This document shows, piece after piece, positions 24,201 to 38,236 of a stretch of DNA of 64,000 nt. Every line of letters begins with the position of its first letter. Within the stretch, counting starts at the first letter, position 1. The notes under the pieces are model-generated. The model ran no database searches. It was given only the letters and a program-made list of their open reading frames with translations, and was not told where the DNA came from. A program made the translations under genes and the position numbers. Source of the DNA: Linyphia triangularis (taxonomy: Eukaryota; Arthropoda; Arachnida; Araneae; Linyphiidae); assembly GCA_963978545.1 (NCBI GenBank), contig CAXBTE010000036.1, positions 434,001 through 498,000 on the forward strand. Reading direction: 5' to 3'.

Positions 24201-25091
24201 GTTCAAAATTTCCCTTTGAAAATACATTGATTTTACAGTTTTTGAATTTTTACTCATAGTGTATTTGGAGCACAGTATTGTAACTTGGCCACATTTAAGG
24301 TCTTCTATAGGAGATTCTTAAAAACGAAAATCTTAACAACCACAAAATATTAAGGGGGTCAAAATTTGCAAAGTTGTTTTTTTCAGTGGTACACATACAT
24401 AATTTTTACACAGAGAGTTTTGGGAGCACAATGTTGTAACTTGGCAACATTGAAGTTCATTAATAGGAGATTCTTAAAAACGAAAATCTTAACAACCACT
24501 AAATATTAAGGGGGTCGAAAGTTGATCCCAAAAAAGGACTGCATTTCAAACACTGAAAATTTCTGAATTTTACCTACATTTTGGGCTATAAACTGAATTA
24601 AGGGTCCTTTATTGGGCAGATTTGAAATAAAGTGACTGCAAATCATATTTCTATTTTAAAACCAAAATCTGGAAGCATTTTGAGCCATTTTTTGGAAAAG
24701 TGATTTTTTCATAAAATTTCCTAAGGCTAACCCCTTTGAAAAATTTCGAAAAATTTGAAAATTCAAAAAATTATTTTTTCAGTCACATTTGGACAGAATA
24801 TGAATATAAAACATATTTCAGGTCCCCAAAAAAAATTTGGTAGCATTTGAGCCACTATTTTCAAAGTTCAAAATTTCCCTTTGAAAATACATTGATTTTA
24901 CAGTTTTTGAATTTTTAATCATAGTGTATTTTGAGCACAGTATTGTAACTTGGCCACATTTAAGGTCTTCTATAGGAGAATCTTAAAAACGAAAATCTTA
25001 ACAACCACAAAATATTAAGGGGGTCAAAATTTGCAAAGTTGTTTTTTTCAGTGGTACACATACATAATTTTTACACAGAGAGTTTTGGGAG
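18439..25091. repeat. Ten ordinary monomers
   Basis: Units start at 18439, 19104, 19769, 20435, 21100, 21765, 22431, 23096, 23761 and 24427, all 665 or 666 bp. Marker notes: 19769 has ACTTTTCCAC in its short arm; 20435 has ATTACGGGGG and CTGATTTAAGG; 21100 has CTATAGAAGATT; 23761 has CTATTTTAAAAG; 24427 has TTTTTAATCATAG and GGAGAATCTT. The cycle R, Q, P recurs about every three units (roughly 2 kb). Confidence 0.92.
22431..25091. repeat. Higher-order tetramer R-Q-P'-T, copy 2
   Basis: R at 22431 (ACTTAGCC), Q at 23096, P' at 23761 (CTATTTTAAAAG) and a T-like unit at 24427. Compared with copy 1 it lacks the 2-bp deletion in T and the GGATTAAA change in P', so it is the less derived version; 2661 bp. 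Confidence 0.75.
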
Positions 25092-25924
25092 CACAATGTT
25101 GTAACTTGGCAACATTGAAGTTCATTAATAGGAGATTCTTAAAAACGAAAATCTTAACAACCACTAAATATTAAGGGGGTCGAAAGTTGATCCCAAAAAA
25201 GGACTGCATTTCAAACACTGAAAATTTCTGAATTTTACCTACATTTTGGGCTATAAACTGAATTAAGGGTCCTTTTTTGGGCAGATTTGAAATAAAGTGA
25301 CTGCAAATCATATTTCTATTTTAAAACCAAAATCTGGAAGCATTTTGAGCCATTTTTTGGAAAAGTGATTTTTTCATAAAATTTCCTAAGGCTAACCCCT
25401 TTGAAAAATTTCGAAAAATTTGAAAATTCAAAAAATTATATTTTCAGTCACATTTGGACAGAATATAAATATAAAACATATTTCAGGTCCCCAAAAAAAA
25501 TCTGGAAGCATTTTGAGCCATTTTTTGGAAAAGTGATTTTTTCATAAAATTTCCTAAGGCTAACCCCTTTGAAAAATTTCGAAAAATTTGAAAATTCAAA
25601 AAATTATTTTTTCAGTCACATTTGGACAGAATATGAATATAAAACATATTTCAGGTCCCCAAAAAAAATTTGGTAGCATTTGAGCCACTATTTTCAAAGT
25701 TCAAAATTTCCCTTTGAAAATACATTGATTTTACAGTTTTTGAATTTTTACTCATAGTGTATTTTGAGCACAGTATTGTAACTTGGCCACATTTAAGGTC
25801 TTCTATAGGAGATTCTTAAAAACGAAAATCTTAACAACCACAAAATATTAAGGGGGTCAAAATTTGCAAAGTTGTTTTTTTCAGTGGTACACATACATAA
25901 TTTTTACACAGAGAGTTTTGGGAG
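25092..25924. repeat. 833-bp long monomer with 168-bp internal duplication
   Basis: Same structure as the unit at 1-830: the upstream module copy has TTATATTTTCAG and ATATAAATAT, the downstream copy TTATTTTTTCAG and ATATGAATAT. Confidence 0.9.
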
Positions 25925-27255
25925 CACAATGTTGTAACTTGGCAACATTGAAGTTCATTAATAGGAGATTCTTAAAAACGAAAATCTTAACAACCACTAA
26001 ATATTAAGGGGGTCGAAAGTTGATCCCAAAAAAGGACTGCATTTCAAACACTGAAAATTTCTGAATTTTACCTACATTTTGGGCTATAAACTGAATTAAG
26101 GGTCCTTTTTTGGGCAGATTTGAAATAAAGTGACTGCAAATCATATTTCTATTTTAAAACCAAAATCTGGAAGCATTTTGAGCCATTTTTTGGAAAAGTG
26201 ATTTTTTCATAAAATTTCCTAAGGCTAACCCCTTTGAAAAATTTCGAAAAATTTGAAAATTCAAAAAATTATTTTTTCAGTCACATTTGGACAGAATATG
26301 AATATAAAACATATTTCAGGTCCCCAAAAAAAATTTGGTAGCATTTGAGCCACTATTTTCAAAGTTCAAAATTTCCCTTTGAAAATACATTGATTTTACA
26401 GTTTTTGAATTTTTACTCATAGTGTATTTTGAGCACAGTATTGTAACTTGGCCACATTTAAGGTCTTCTATAGGAGATTCTTAAAAACGAAAATCTTAAC
26501 AACCACAAAATATTAAGGGGGTCAAAATTTGCAAAGTTGTTTTTTTCAGTGGTACACATACATAATTTTTACACAGAGAGTTTTGGGAGCACAATGTTGT
26601 GACTTGGCCACATTGAAGTTCATTAATAGGAGATTCTTAAAAATGAAAATCTTAACAACCACTAAATATTAAGGGGGTCGAAAGTTTATCCCAAAAAAGG
26701 ACTGCATTTCAAACACTGAAAATTTCTGAATTTTACCTACATTTTGGGCTATAAACTGAATTAAAGGGTCCTTTTTTGGGCAGATTTGAAATAAAGTGAC
26801 TGCAAATCATATTTCTATTTTAAAACCAAAATCTGGAAGCATTTTGAGCCATTTTTTGGAAAAGTGATTTTTTCATAAAATTTCCTAAGGCTAACCCCTT
26901 TGAAAAATTTCGAAAAATTTGAAAATTCAAAAAATTATTTTTTCAGTCACATTTGGACAGAATATGAATATAAAACATATTTCAGGTCCCCAAAAAAAAT
27001 TTGGTAGCATTTGAGCCACTATTTTCAAAGTTCAAAATTTCCCTTTGAAAATACATTGATTTTACAGTTTTTGAATTTTTACTCATAGTGTATTTTGAGC
27101 ACAGTATTGTAACTTGGCCACATTTAAGGTCTTCTATAGGAGATTCTTAAAAACGAAAATCTTAACAACCACAAAATATTAAGGGGGTCAAAATTTGCAA
27201 AGTTGTTTTTTTCAGTGGTACACATACATAATTTTTACACAGAGAGTTTTGGGAG
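25925..27255. repeat. Two ordinary monomers (665 and 666 bp)
   Basis: Units start at 25925 and 26590. The second is type P and matches 831-1496. The right half of the first matches the right half of the first unit of the window, so the large duplication begins inside it. Confidence 0.9.
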
Positions 27256-28233
27256 CACAATGTTGTAACTTGGCAACATTGAAGTTCATTAATAGGAGAT
27301 TCTTAAAAACGAAAATCTTAACAACCACTAAATATTAAGGGGGTCGAAAGTTGATCCCAAAAAAGGACTGCATTTCAAACACTGAAAATTTCTGAATTTT
27401 ACCTACATTTTGGGCTATAAACTGAATTAAGGGTCCTTTTTTGGGCAGATTTGAAATAAAGTGACTGCAAATCATATTTCTATTTTAAAACCAAAATCTG
27501 GAAGCATTTTGAGCCATTTTTTGGAAAAGTGATTTTTTCATAAAATTTCCTAAGGCTAACCCCCTTGAAAAATTTGAAAATTGAAAAAATTATTTTTTGG
27601 AAAAGTGATTTTTTCATAAAATTTCCTAAGGCTAACCCTTTAAAAAATTTGAAAATTCAAAAAATTATTTTTTGGAAAAGTGATTTTTTCATAAAATTTC
27701 CTAAGACTAACCCCTTTGAAAAATTTCGAAAAATTTGAAAATTCAAAAAATTATTTTTTGGAAAAGTGAGTTTTTCATAAAATTTCCTAAGGCTAACCCC
27801 TTTGAAAAATTTGAAAATTCAAAAAATTATTTTTTGGAAAAGTGATTTTTTCATAAAATTTCATAAGGCTAACCCCTTTGAAAAATTTCGAAAAATTTGA
27901 AAATTCAAAAAATTATTTTTTCAGTCACATTTGGACAGAATATGAATATAAAACATATTTCAGGTCCACAAAAAAAATTTGGTAGCATTTGAGCCACTAT
28001 TTTCAAAGTTCAAAATTTCCCTTTGAAAATACATTGATTTTACAGTTTTTGAATTTTTACTCATAGTGTATTTGGAGCACAGTATTGTAACTTGGCCACA
28101 TTTAAGGTCTTCTATAGGAGATTCTTAAAAACGAAAATCTTAACAACCACAAAATATTAAGGGGGTCAAAATTTGCAAATTTGTTTTTTTCAGTGGTACA
28201 CATACATAATTTTTACACAGAGAGTTTTGGGAG
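27256..28233. repeat. 978-bp monomer with five A-tract modules, second copy
   Basis: Same five-module structure as 1497-2474 at an offset of 25759 bp, including the private CCCCCTTG, AAATTGAAAAA and ACCCTTTAAAAAA changes. One visible difference is GTGAGTTTTTC near 27770. Confidence 0.92.
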
Positions 28234-29564
28234 CACAATGTTGTGACTTGGCCACATTGAAGTTCATTAATAGGAGATTCTTAAAAATGAAAATCTTAAC
28301 AACCACTAAATATTAAGGTGGTCGAAAGTTTATCCCAAAAAAGGACTGCATTTCAAACACTGAAAATTTCTGAATTTTACCTACATTTTGGGCTATAAAC
28401 TGAATTAAAGGGTCCTTTTTTGGGCAGATTTGAAATAAAGTGACTGCAAATCATATTTCTATTTTAAAACCAAAATCTGGAAGCATTTTGAGCCATTTTT
28501 TGGAAAAGTGATTTTTTCATAAAATTTCCTAAGGCTAACCCCTTTGAAAAATTTCGAAAAATTTGAAAATTCAAAAAATTATTTTTTCAGTCACATTTGG
28601 ACAGAATATGAATATAAAACATATTTCAGGTCCCCAAAAAAAATTTGGTAGCATTTGAGCCACTATTTTCAAAGTTCAAAATTTCCCTTTGAAAATACAT
28701 TGATTTTACAGTTTTTGAATTTTTACTCATAGTGTATTTGGAGCACAGTATTGTAACTTGGCCACATTTAAGGTCTTCTATAGGAGATTCTTAAAAACGA
28801 AAATCTTAACAACCACAAAATATTAAGGGGGTCAAAATTTGCAAAGTTGTTTTTTTCAGTGGTACACATACATAATTTTTACACAGAGAGTTTTGGGAGC
28901 ACAATGTTGTGACTTGGCAACATTGAAGTTCATTAATAGGAGATTCTTAAAAACGAAAATCTTAACAACCACTAAATATTAAGGGGGTCGAAAGTTGATC
29001 CCAAAAAAGGACTGCATTTCAAACACTGAAAATTTCTGAATTTTACCTACATTTTGGGCTATAAACTGAATTAAGGGTCCTTTATTGGGCAGATTTGAAA
29101 TAAAGTGACTGCAAATCATATTTCTATTTTAAAACCAAAATCTGGAAGCATTTTGAGCCATTTTTTGGAAAAGTGATTTTTTCATAAAATTTCCTAAGGC
29201 TAACCCCTTTGAAAAATTTCGAAAAATTTGAAAATTCAAAAAATTATTTTTTCAGTCACATTTGGACAGAATATGAATATAAAACATATTTCAGGTCCCC
29301 AAAAAAAATTTGGTAGCATTTGAGCCACTATTTTCAAAGTTCAAAATTTCCCTTTGAAAATACATTGATTTTACAGTTTTTGAATTTTTACTCATAGTGT
29401 ATTTTGAGCACAGTATTGTAACTTGGCCACATTTAAGGTCTTCTATAGGAGATTCTTAAAAACGAAAATCTTAACAACCACAAAATATTAAGGGGGTCAA
29501 AATTTGCAAAGTTGTTTTTTTCAGTGGTACACATACATAATTTTTACACAGAGAGTTTTGGGAG
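28234..29564. repeat. Two ordinary monomers (666 and 665 bp)
   Basis: Units start at 28234 and 28900 and match 2475-3805, including TTAAGGTGGTC in the first and GTGACTTGGCAAC in the second. Confidence 0.92.
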
Positions 29565-29831
29565 CACAATGTTGTGACTTGGCCACATTGAAGTTCATTA
29601 ATAGGAGATTCTTAAAAACGAAAATCTTAACAACCACTAAATATTAAGGGGGTCGAAAGTTGATCCCAAAAATGGACTGCATTTCAAACACTGAAAATTT
29701 CTGAATTTTACCTACATTTTGGGCTATAAACTGAATTAAGGGTCCTTTTTTGGGCAGATTTGAAATAAAGTGACTGTAAATCATAATTCTATTTTAAAAC
29801 CAAAATCTGGAAGCATTTTGAGCCATTTTTT

Positions 29832-30566
29832 GGAAAAGTGATTTTTTCATAAAATTTCCTAAGGCTAACCCCCTTTGAAAAATTTCGAAAAATTTGAAAA
29901 TTCAAAAAATTATTTTTTGGAAAAGTGATTTTTTCATAAAATTTCCCAAGGCTAACCCCTTTCAAAAATTTCGAAAAATTTGAAAATTCAAAAAATTATT
30001 TTTGGAAAAGTGATTTTTTCATAAAATTTCCTAAGGCTAACCCCCTTTGAAAAATTTGAAAATTCAAAAAATTATTTTTTGGAAAAGTGATTTTTTCATA
30101 AAATTTCCTAAGACTAACCCCTTTGAAAAATTTCGAAAAATTTGAAAATTCAAAAAATTATTTTTTGGAAAAGTGATTTTTTCATAAAATTTCCTAAGGC
30201 TAACCCCTTTGAAAAATTTGAAAATTCAAAAAATTATTTTTTGGAAAAGTGATTTTTTCATAAAATATCCTAAGGCTAACCCCTTTGAAAAATTTTAAAA
30301 TTCAAAAAATTATTTTTTGGAAAAGTGATTTTTTCATAAAATTTCCTAAGACTAACCCCTTTGAAAAATTTCGAAAAATTTGAAAATTCAAAAAATTATT
30401 TTTTGGAAAAGTGATTTTTTCATAAAATTTCCTAAGGCTAACCCCTTTGAAAAATTTGAAAATTCAAAAAATTATTTTTTGGAAAAGTGATTTTTTCATA
30501 AAATTTCCTAAGTCTAACCCCTTTGAAAAATTTCGAAAAATTTGAAAATTCAAAAAATTATTTTTT
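29832..30566. repeat. A-tract module array 1 of B block 3 (nine modules)
   Basis: 735 bp; module lengths and order as in B1, including the CAAGGCTAACCCCTTTCAAAAA module in second position. Confidence 0.9.
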
Positions 30567-32291
30567 CAGTCAAATTTCGACAGAATATGAATATAAAACA
30601 TATTTCAGGTCTTCAACTAAAATTTCCCAGCTAGTTTCAAAATTTCGTACAAAATCGTCTCCATTTCTGAGCAAACGCGTTATTTTGGATTTTTTTGAAT
30701 TTTAACGACAGTTTGGGCTATAAAGCGATTTAAGGGACCTTTCTTGGATAGTTTTGATAAAAAGTAACTCTTAAGCATTCTCCTATGTTAACAGCTAAAT
30801 TTGACACTTTTCGGACATTTCCCAGCTAAATTCCAAAATTTCGTTCAAAACCGTCTCTATTTCTGTGCTAACGCGTTATTTTGGATTTTACTGAATTTTC
30901 CCGACAGATTGGGCTATAAATCGATTTAAGGGTCTTTTCTTGAACAGTTTTGATAAAAAGTAACTATTGAGCATTTTCAAAGCATTTCGGACATTTCCCA
31001 GCTAGTTTTAAAAATATCGTTCAAAATCGTCTCTATTTCTGTGTTAACGCGTTATTTTGGATTTTTCTGAATTTTACCGACAGTTTAGGCTATAAATCGA
31101 TTTAAGGGTTCTTTCTTGAACAGTTTTGATAAAAAGTAATTTTTAAGCATACTCTTAGGTCACAGCTAAAATTTTAAAGCATTTCGGACAATTCCCAGCT
31201 AGTTTCAGAAATTGCGTTCAAAACCGTCTCTATTTCTGTGTTAACGCGTTATTTTGGATTTTTCGGAATTCTACCAACAGTTTGGGCTATAAAGCGATTA
31301 AAGGGTCCTTTCTTGACAGTTTTGATAAAAAGTTACTTTTGAGCATTTTCAAAGCATTTCGGACAATTCCCAGCTAGTTTTAAAAATTGCTTTCAAAATC
31401 GTCTCTATTTCTGTGTTAACGCGTTATTTTGGATTTTTCTGAATTTTACCGACAGTTTGGGCTATAAAGCGATTTAAGGGTCCTTTCTTGACAGTTTTGA
31501 TAAAAAGTAACTCTTGAGCATTTTCAAAGCATTTCGGACAATTCCCAGCTAGTTTTAAAAATATCGTTCAAAATCGTCTCTATTTCTGTGTTAACGCGTT
31601 ATTTTGGATTTTTCTGAATTTTACCGACAGTTTGGGCTATAAAGCGATTTAAGGGTCCTTTCTTGACAGTTTTGATAAAAAGTAACTCTTGAGCATTTTC
31701 AAAGCATTTCGGACAATTCCCAGCTAGTTTGAAAAATATCGTTCAAAATCGTCTCTATTTCTGTGTTAACGCGTTATTTTGGATTTTTCTGAATTTTACC
31801 GACAGTTTAGGCTATACAGCGATTTAAGGGTCCTTTCTTGACAGTTTTTATAAAAAGTTACTTTTGATCATTTTCAAAGCATTTCGGACAATTCCCAGCT
31901 AGTTTTAAAAATTGCTTTCAAAATCGTCTCTATTTCTGTGTTAACGCGTTATTTTGGATTTTTCTGAATTTTACCGATAATTTGGGATATAAATCGATAT
32001 AAGGGTCCTTTCTTGAACAGTTTTGATAAAAAGTAACTTTTGAGCATACTCTAAGGTCACAGCTAAAATTTTAAGGCATTTCGGACAATTCCCAACTAGT
32101 TTCAAAAATTGCGTTCAAAAACGTCTCCATTTCTGTGTTAACGCGTTATTTTGGATTTTTCTGAATTATACCGACAGCTTGGTTTATAAAGCGATTTGAG
32201 GGTCCTTTCTTGGGCATATTTAATAAAAAGTTACTGTAAACTATATTTCTATTTTAAAACCAAAATCTGGAAGCATTTTGAGAAATTTTTT
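30567..32291. repeat. 175/197-bp satellite array of B block 3 (nine repeats)
   Basis: 1725 bp; ACGCGT cores at 30675, 30871, 31047, 31244, 31419, 31594, 31769, 31944 and 32141, with the same spacing series as B1. Confidence 0.92.
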
Positions 32292-32926
32292 GGAAAAGTG
32301 ATTTTTTCATAAAATTTCCTAAGTCTAACCCCTTTGAAAAATTTCGAAAAATTTGAAAATTCAAAAAATTATTTTTGGAAAAGTGATTTTTTCGTAAAAT
32401 TTCCTAAGGCTAACCCCCTTGAAAAATTTGAAAATTCAAAAAATTATTTTTTGAAAAAGTGATTTTTTCATAAAATTTCCTAAAGCTAACCCCTTTGAAA
32501 AATTTAAAAATTCAAAAATTTTTTTTTGGAAAAGTGATTTTTTCATAAAATTTCCTAAGACTAACCCCTTTGAAAAATTTGAAAATTGAAAAAATTATTT
32601 TTTGGAAAAGTGATTTTTTCATAAAATTTCCTAAGGCTAACCCTTTGAAAAATTTGAAAATTCAAAAAATTATTTTTTGGAAAAGTGATTTTTTCCTAAA
32701 ATTTCCTAAGACTAACCCCTTTGAAAAATTTCGAAAAATTTGAAAATTCAAAAAATTATTTTTTGGAAAAGTGATTTTTTCATAAAATTTCCTAAAGCTA
32801 ACCCCTTTGAAAAATTTGAAAATTCAAAAAATTATTTTTTGGAAAAGGGATTTTTTCATAAAATTTCATAAGGCTAACCCCTTTGAAAAATTTCGAAAAA
32901 TTTGAAAATTCAAAAAATTATTTTTT
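32292..32926. repeat. A-tract module array 2 of B block 3 (eight modules)
   Basis: 635 bp; retains the degenerate B1 forms AAAGCTAACC and AAATTTAAAAATTC that B2 and B4 lack. Confidence 0.88.
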
Positions 32927-33243
32927 CAGTCACATTTGGACAGAATATAAATATAAAACATATTTCAGGTCCCCAAAAAAAATTTGGTAGCATTTGAGCC
33001 ATTATTTTCAAAGTTCAAAATTTCCCTTTGAAAATACATTGATTGTATTTTGGAGTTTTTGAATTTTTACTCGTAGTGTATTTGGAGCACAGTATTGTAA
33101 CTTGGCCACATTTAAGGTCTTCTATAGGAGATTCTTAAAAACGAAAATCTTAACAACCACAAAATATTAAGGGGGTCAAAATTTGCAAAGTTGTTTTTTT
33201 CAGTGGTACACATACATAATTTTTACACAGAGAGTTTTGGGAG

Positions 33244-36200
33244 CATAATGTTGTAACTTGGCAACATTGAAGTTCATTAATAGGAGATTCTTAAAAACGA
33301 AAATCTTAACAACCACTAAATATTAAGGGGGTCGAAAGTTGATCCCAAAAAAGGACTGCATTTCAAACACTGAAAATTTCTGAATTTTACCTACATTTTG
33401 GGCTATAAACTGAATTAAGGGTCCTTTATTGGGCAGATTTGAAATAAAGTGACTGCAAATCATATTTCTATTTTAAAACCAAAATCTGGAAGCATTTTGA
33501 GCCATTTTTTGGAAAAGTGATTTTTTCATAAAATTTCCTAAGGCTAACCCCTTTGAAAAATTTCGAAAAATTTGAAAATTCAAAAAAGTATTTTTTCAGT
33601 CACATTTGGACAGAATATGAATATAAAACATATTTCAGGTCCACAAAAAAAATTTGGTAGCATTTGAGCCACTATTTTCAAAGTTCAAAATTTCCCTTTG
33701 AAAATACATTGATTTTACAGTTTTTGAATTTTTACTCATAGTGTATTTGGAGCACAGTATTGTAACTTGGCCACATTTAAGGTCTTCTATAGGAGATTCT
33801 TAAAAACGAAAATCTTAACAACCACAAAATATTAAGGGGGTCAAAATTTGCAAATTTGTTTTTTTCAGTGGTACACATACATAATTTTTACACAGAGAGT
33901 TTTGGGAGCACAATGTTGTGACTTGGCCACATTGAAGTTCATTAATAGGAGATTCTTAAAAATGAAAATCTTAACAACCACTAAATATTGAGGGGGTCGA
34001 AAGTTTATCCCAAAAAAGGACTGCATTTCAAACACTGAAAATTTCTGAATTTTACCTACATTTTGGGCTATAAACTGAATTAAAGGGTCCTTTTTTGGGC
34101 AGATTTGAAATAAAATGACTGCAAATCATATTTCTATTTTAAAACCAAAATCTGGAAGCATTTTGAGCCATTTTTTGGAAAAGTGATTTTTTCATAAAAT
34201 TTCCTAAGGCTAACCCCTTTGAAAAATTTCGAAAAATTTGAAAATTCAAAAAATTATTTTTTCAGTCACATTTGGACAGAATATGAATATAAAACATATT
34301 TCAGGTCCCCAAAAAAAATTTGGTAGCATTTGAGCCACTATTTTCAAAGTTCAAAATTTCCCTTTGAAAATACATTGATTTTACAGTTTTTGAATTTTTA
34401 CTCATAGTGTATTTTGAGCACAGTATTGTAACTTGGCCACATTTAAGGTCTTCTATAGGAGATTCTTAAAAACGAAAATCTTAACAACCACAAAATATTA
34501 AGGGGGTCAAAATTTGCAAAGTTGTTTTTTTCAGTGGTACACATACATAATTTTTACACAGAGAGTTTTGGGAGCACAATGTTGTGACTTGGCCACATTG
34601 AAGTTCATTAATAGGAGATTCTTAAAAATGAAAATCTTAACAACCACTAAATATTAAGGGGGTCGAAAGTTTATCCCAAAAAAGGACTGCATTTCAAACA
34701 CTGAAAATTTCTGAATTTTACCTACATTTTGGGCTATAAACTGAATTAAAGGGTCCTTTTTTGGGCAGATTTGAAATAAAGTGACTGCAAATCATATTTC
34801 TATTTTAAAACCAAAATCTGGAAGCATTTTGAGCCATTTTTTGGAAAAGTGATTTTTTCATAAAATTTCCTAAGGCTAACCCCTTTGAAAAATTTCGAAA
34901 AATTTGAAAATTCAAAAAATTATTTTTTCAGTCACATTTGGACAGAATATGAATATAAAACATATTTCAGGTCCCCAAAAAAAATTTGGTAGCATTTGAG
35001 CCACTATTTTCAAAGTTCAAAATTTCCCTTTGAAAATACATTGATTTTACAGTTTTTGAATTTTTACTCATAGTGTATTTTGAGCACAGTATTGTAACTT
35101 GGCCACATTTAAGGTCTTCTATAGGAGATTCTTAAAAACGAAAATCTTAACAACCACAAAATATTAAGGGGGTCAAAATTTGCAAAGTTGTTTTTTTCAG
35201 TGGTACACATACATAATTTTTACACAGAGAGTTTTGGGAGCACAATGTTGTAACTTGGCAACATTGAAGTTCATTAATAGGAGATTCTTAAAAACGAAAA
35301 TCTTAACAACCACTAAATATTAAGGGGGTCGAAAGTTGATCCCAAAAAAGGACTGCATTTCAAACACTGAAAATTTCTGAATTTTACCTACATTTTGGGC
35401 TATAAACTGAATTAAGGGTCCTTTATTGGGCAGATTTGAAATAAAATGACTGCAAATCATATTTCTATTTTAAAACCAAAATCTGGAAGCATTTTGAGCC
35501 ATTTTTTGGAAAAGTGATTTTTTCATAAAATTTCCTAAGGCTAACCCCTTTGAAAAATTTCGAAAAATTTGAAAATTCAAAAAATTATTTTTTCAGTCAC
35601 ATTTGGACAGAATATGAATATAAAACATATTTCAGGTCCACAAAAAAAATTTGGTAGCATTTGAGCCACTATTTTCAAAGTTCAAAATTTCCCTTTGAAA
35701 ATACATTGATTTTACAGTTTTTGAATTTTTACTCATAGTGTATTTGGAGCACAGTATTGTAACTTGGCCACATTTAAGGTCTTCTATAGGAGATTCTTAA
35801 AAACGAAAATCTTAACAACCACAAAATATTAAGGGGGTCAAAATTTGCAAATTTGTTTTTTTCAGTGGTACACATACATAATTTTTACACAGAGAGTTTT
35901 GGGAGCACAATGTTGTGACTTGGCCACATTGAAGTTCATTAATAGGAGATTCTTAAAAATGAAAATCTTAACAACCACTAAATATTAAGGGGGTCGAAAG
36001 TTTATCCCAAAAAAGGACTGCATTTCAAACACTGAAAATTTCTGAATTTTACCTACATTTTGGGCTATAAACTGGATTAAAGGGTCCTTTTTTGGGCAGA
36101 TTTGAAATAAAGTGACTGCAAATCATATTTCTATTTTAAAACCAAAATCTGGAAGCATTTTGAGCCATTTTTTGGAAAAGTGATTTTTTCATAAAATTTC

Positions 36201-37234
36201 CTAAGGCTAACCCCTTTGAAAAATTTCGAAAAATTTGAAAATTCAAAAAATTATTTTTTCAGTCACATTTGGACAGAATATGAATATAAAACATATTTCA
36301 GGTCCCCCAAAAAAATTTGGTAGCATTTGAGCCACTATTTTAAAAGTTCAAAATTTCCCTTTGAAAATACATTGATTTTACAGTTTTTGAATTTTTACTC
36401 ATAGTGTATTTGGAGCACAGTATTGTAACTTGGCCACATTTAAGGTCTTCTATAGGAGATTCTTAAAAACGAAAATCTTAACAACCACAAAATATTAAGG
36501 GGGTCAAAATTTGCAAAGTTGTTTTTTTCAGTGGTACACATACATAATTTTTACACAGAGAGTTTTGGGAGCACAATGTTGTAACTTGGCAACATTGAAG
36601 TTCATTAATAGGAGATTCTTAAAAACGAAAATCTTAACAACCACTAAATATTAAAGGGGTCGAAAGTTGATCCCAAAAAAGGACTGCATTTCAAACACTG
36701 AAAATTTCTGAATTTTACCTACATTTTGGGCTATAAACTGAATTAAGGGTCCTTTATTGGGCAGATTTGAAATAAAGTGACTGCAAATCATATTTCTATT
36801 TTAAAACCAAAATCTGGAAGCATTTTGAGCCATTTTTTGGAAAAGTGATTTTTTCATAAAATTTCCTAAGGAACCCCTTTGAAAAATTTCGAAAAATTTG
36901 AAAATTCAAAAAATTATTTTTTCAGTCACATTTGGACAGAATATGAATATAAAACATATTTCAGGTCCCCAAAAAAAATTTGGTAGCATTTGAGCCACTA
37001 TTTTCAAAGTTCAAAATTTCCCTTTGAAAATACATTGATTTTACAGTTTTTGAATTTTTACTCATAGTGTATTTTGAGCACAGTATTGTAACTTGGCCAC
37101 ATTTAAGGTCTTCTATAGGAGATTCTTAAAAACGAAAATCTTAACAACCACAAAATATTAAGGGGGTCAAAATTTGCAAAGTTGTTTTTTTCAGTGGTAC
37201 ACATACATAATTTTTACACAGAGAGTTTTGGGAG
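33244..37234. repeat. Six ordinary monomers between B3 and B4
   Basis: Units start at 33244, 33909, 34575, 35241, 35906 and 36572. They match the seven units between B1 and B2, except that the R unit (9482) and Q unit (10147) are replaced by one 665-bp Q-like unit at 35241. That unit has TTTATTGGG, GGTCCAC and GCAAATTTG, plus a private ATAAAATGAC. The unit at 36572 is the 663-bp T type with TATTAAAGGGG and AAGGAACCCC. Confidence 0.92.
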
Positions 37235-37501
37235 CACAATGTTGTAACTTGGCAACATTGAAGTTCATTAATAGGAGATTCTTAAAAACGAAAATCTTAA
37301 CAACCACTAAATATTAAGGGGGTCGAAAGTTGATCCCAAAAATGGACTGCATTTCAAACACTGAAAATTTCTGAATTTTACCTACATTTTGGGCTATAAA
37401 CTGAATTAAGGGTCCTTTTTTGGGCAGATTTGAAATAAAGTGACTGTAAATCATAATTCTATTTTAAAACCAAAATCTGGAAGCATTTTGAGCCATTTTT
37501 T

Positions 37502-38236
37502 GGAAAAGTGATTTTTTCATAAAATTTCCTAAGGCTAACCCCCTTTGAAAAATTTCGAAAAATTTGAAAATTCAAAAAATTATTTTTTGGAAAAGTGATT
37601 TTTTCATAAAATTTCCCAAGGCTAACCCCTTTCAAAAATTTCGAAAAATTTGAAAATTCAAAAAATTATTTTTGGAAAAGTGATTTTTTCATAAAATTTC
37701 CTAAGGCTAACCCCCTTTGAAAAATTTGAAAATTCAAAAAATTATTTTTTGGAAAAGTGATTTTTTCATAAAATTTCCTAAGACTAACCCCTTTGAAAAA
37801 TTTCGAAAAATTTGAAAATTCAAAAAATTATTTTTTGGAAAAGTGATTTTTTCATAAAATTTCCTAAGGCTAACCCCTTTGAAAAATTTGAAAATTCAAA
37901 AAATTATTTTTTGGAAAAGTGATTTTTTCATAAAATATCCTAAGGCTAACCCCTTTGAAAAATTTGAAAATTCAAAAAATTATTTTTTGGAAAAGTGATT
38001 TTTTCATAAAATTTCCTAAGACTAACCCCTTTGAAAAATTTCGAAAAATTTGAAAATTCAAAAAATTATTTTTTGGAAAAGTGATTTTTTCATAAAATTT
38101 CCTAAGGCTAACCCCTTTGAAAAATTTGAAAATTCAAAAAATTATTTTTTGGAAAAGTGATTTTTTCATAAAATTTCCTAAGTCTAACCCCTTTGAAAAA
38201 TTTCGAAAAATTTGAAAATTCAAAAAATTATTTTTT
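37502..38236. repeat. A-tract module array 1 of B block 4 (nine modules)
   Basis: 735 bp with the same module series as B2; the seventh module reads AAATTTGAAAATTC. Confidence 0.9.

Larger units (their letters stand above)
29565..33243. repeat. B block 3: 3679-bp giant unit
   Basis: Copy of B1 at +25759 bp with the same layout, length and private variants (AAATTTTAAAATTC in array 1, CTAAAGCTAACC in array 2). Confidence 0.94.
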
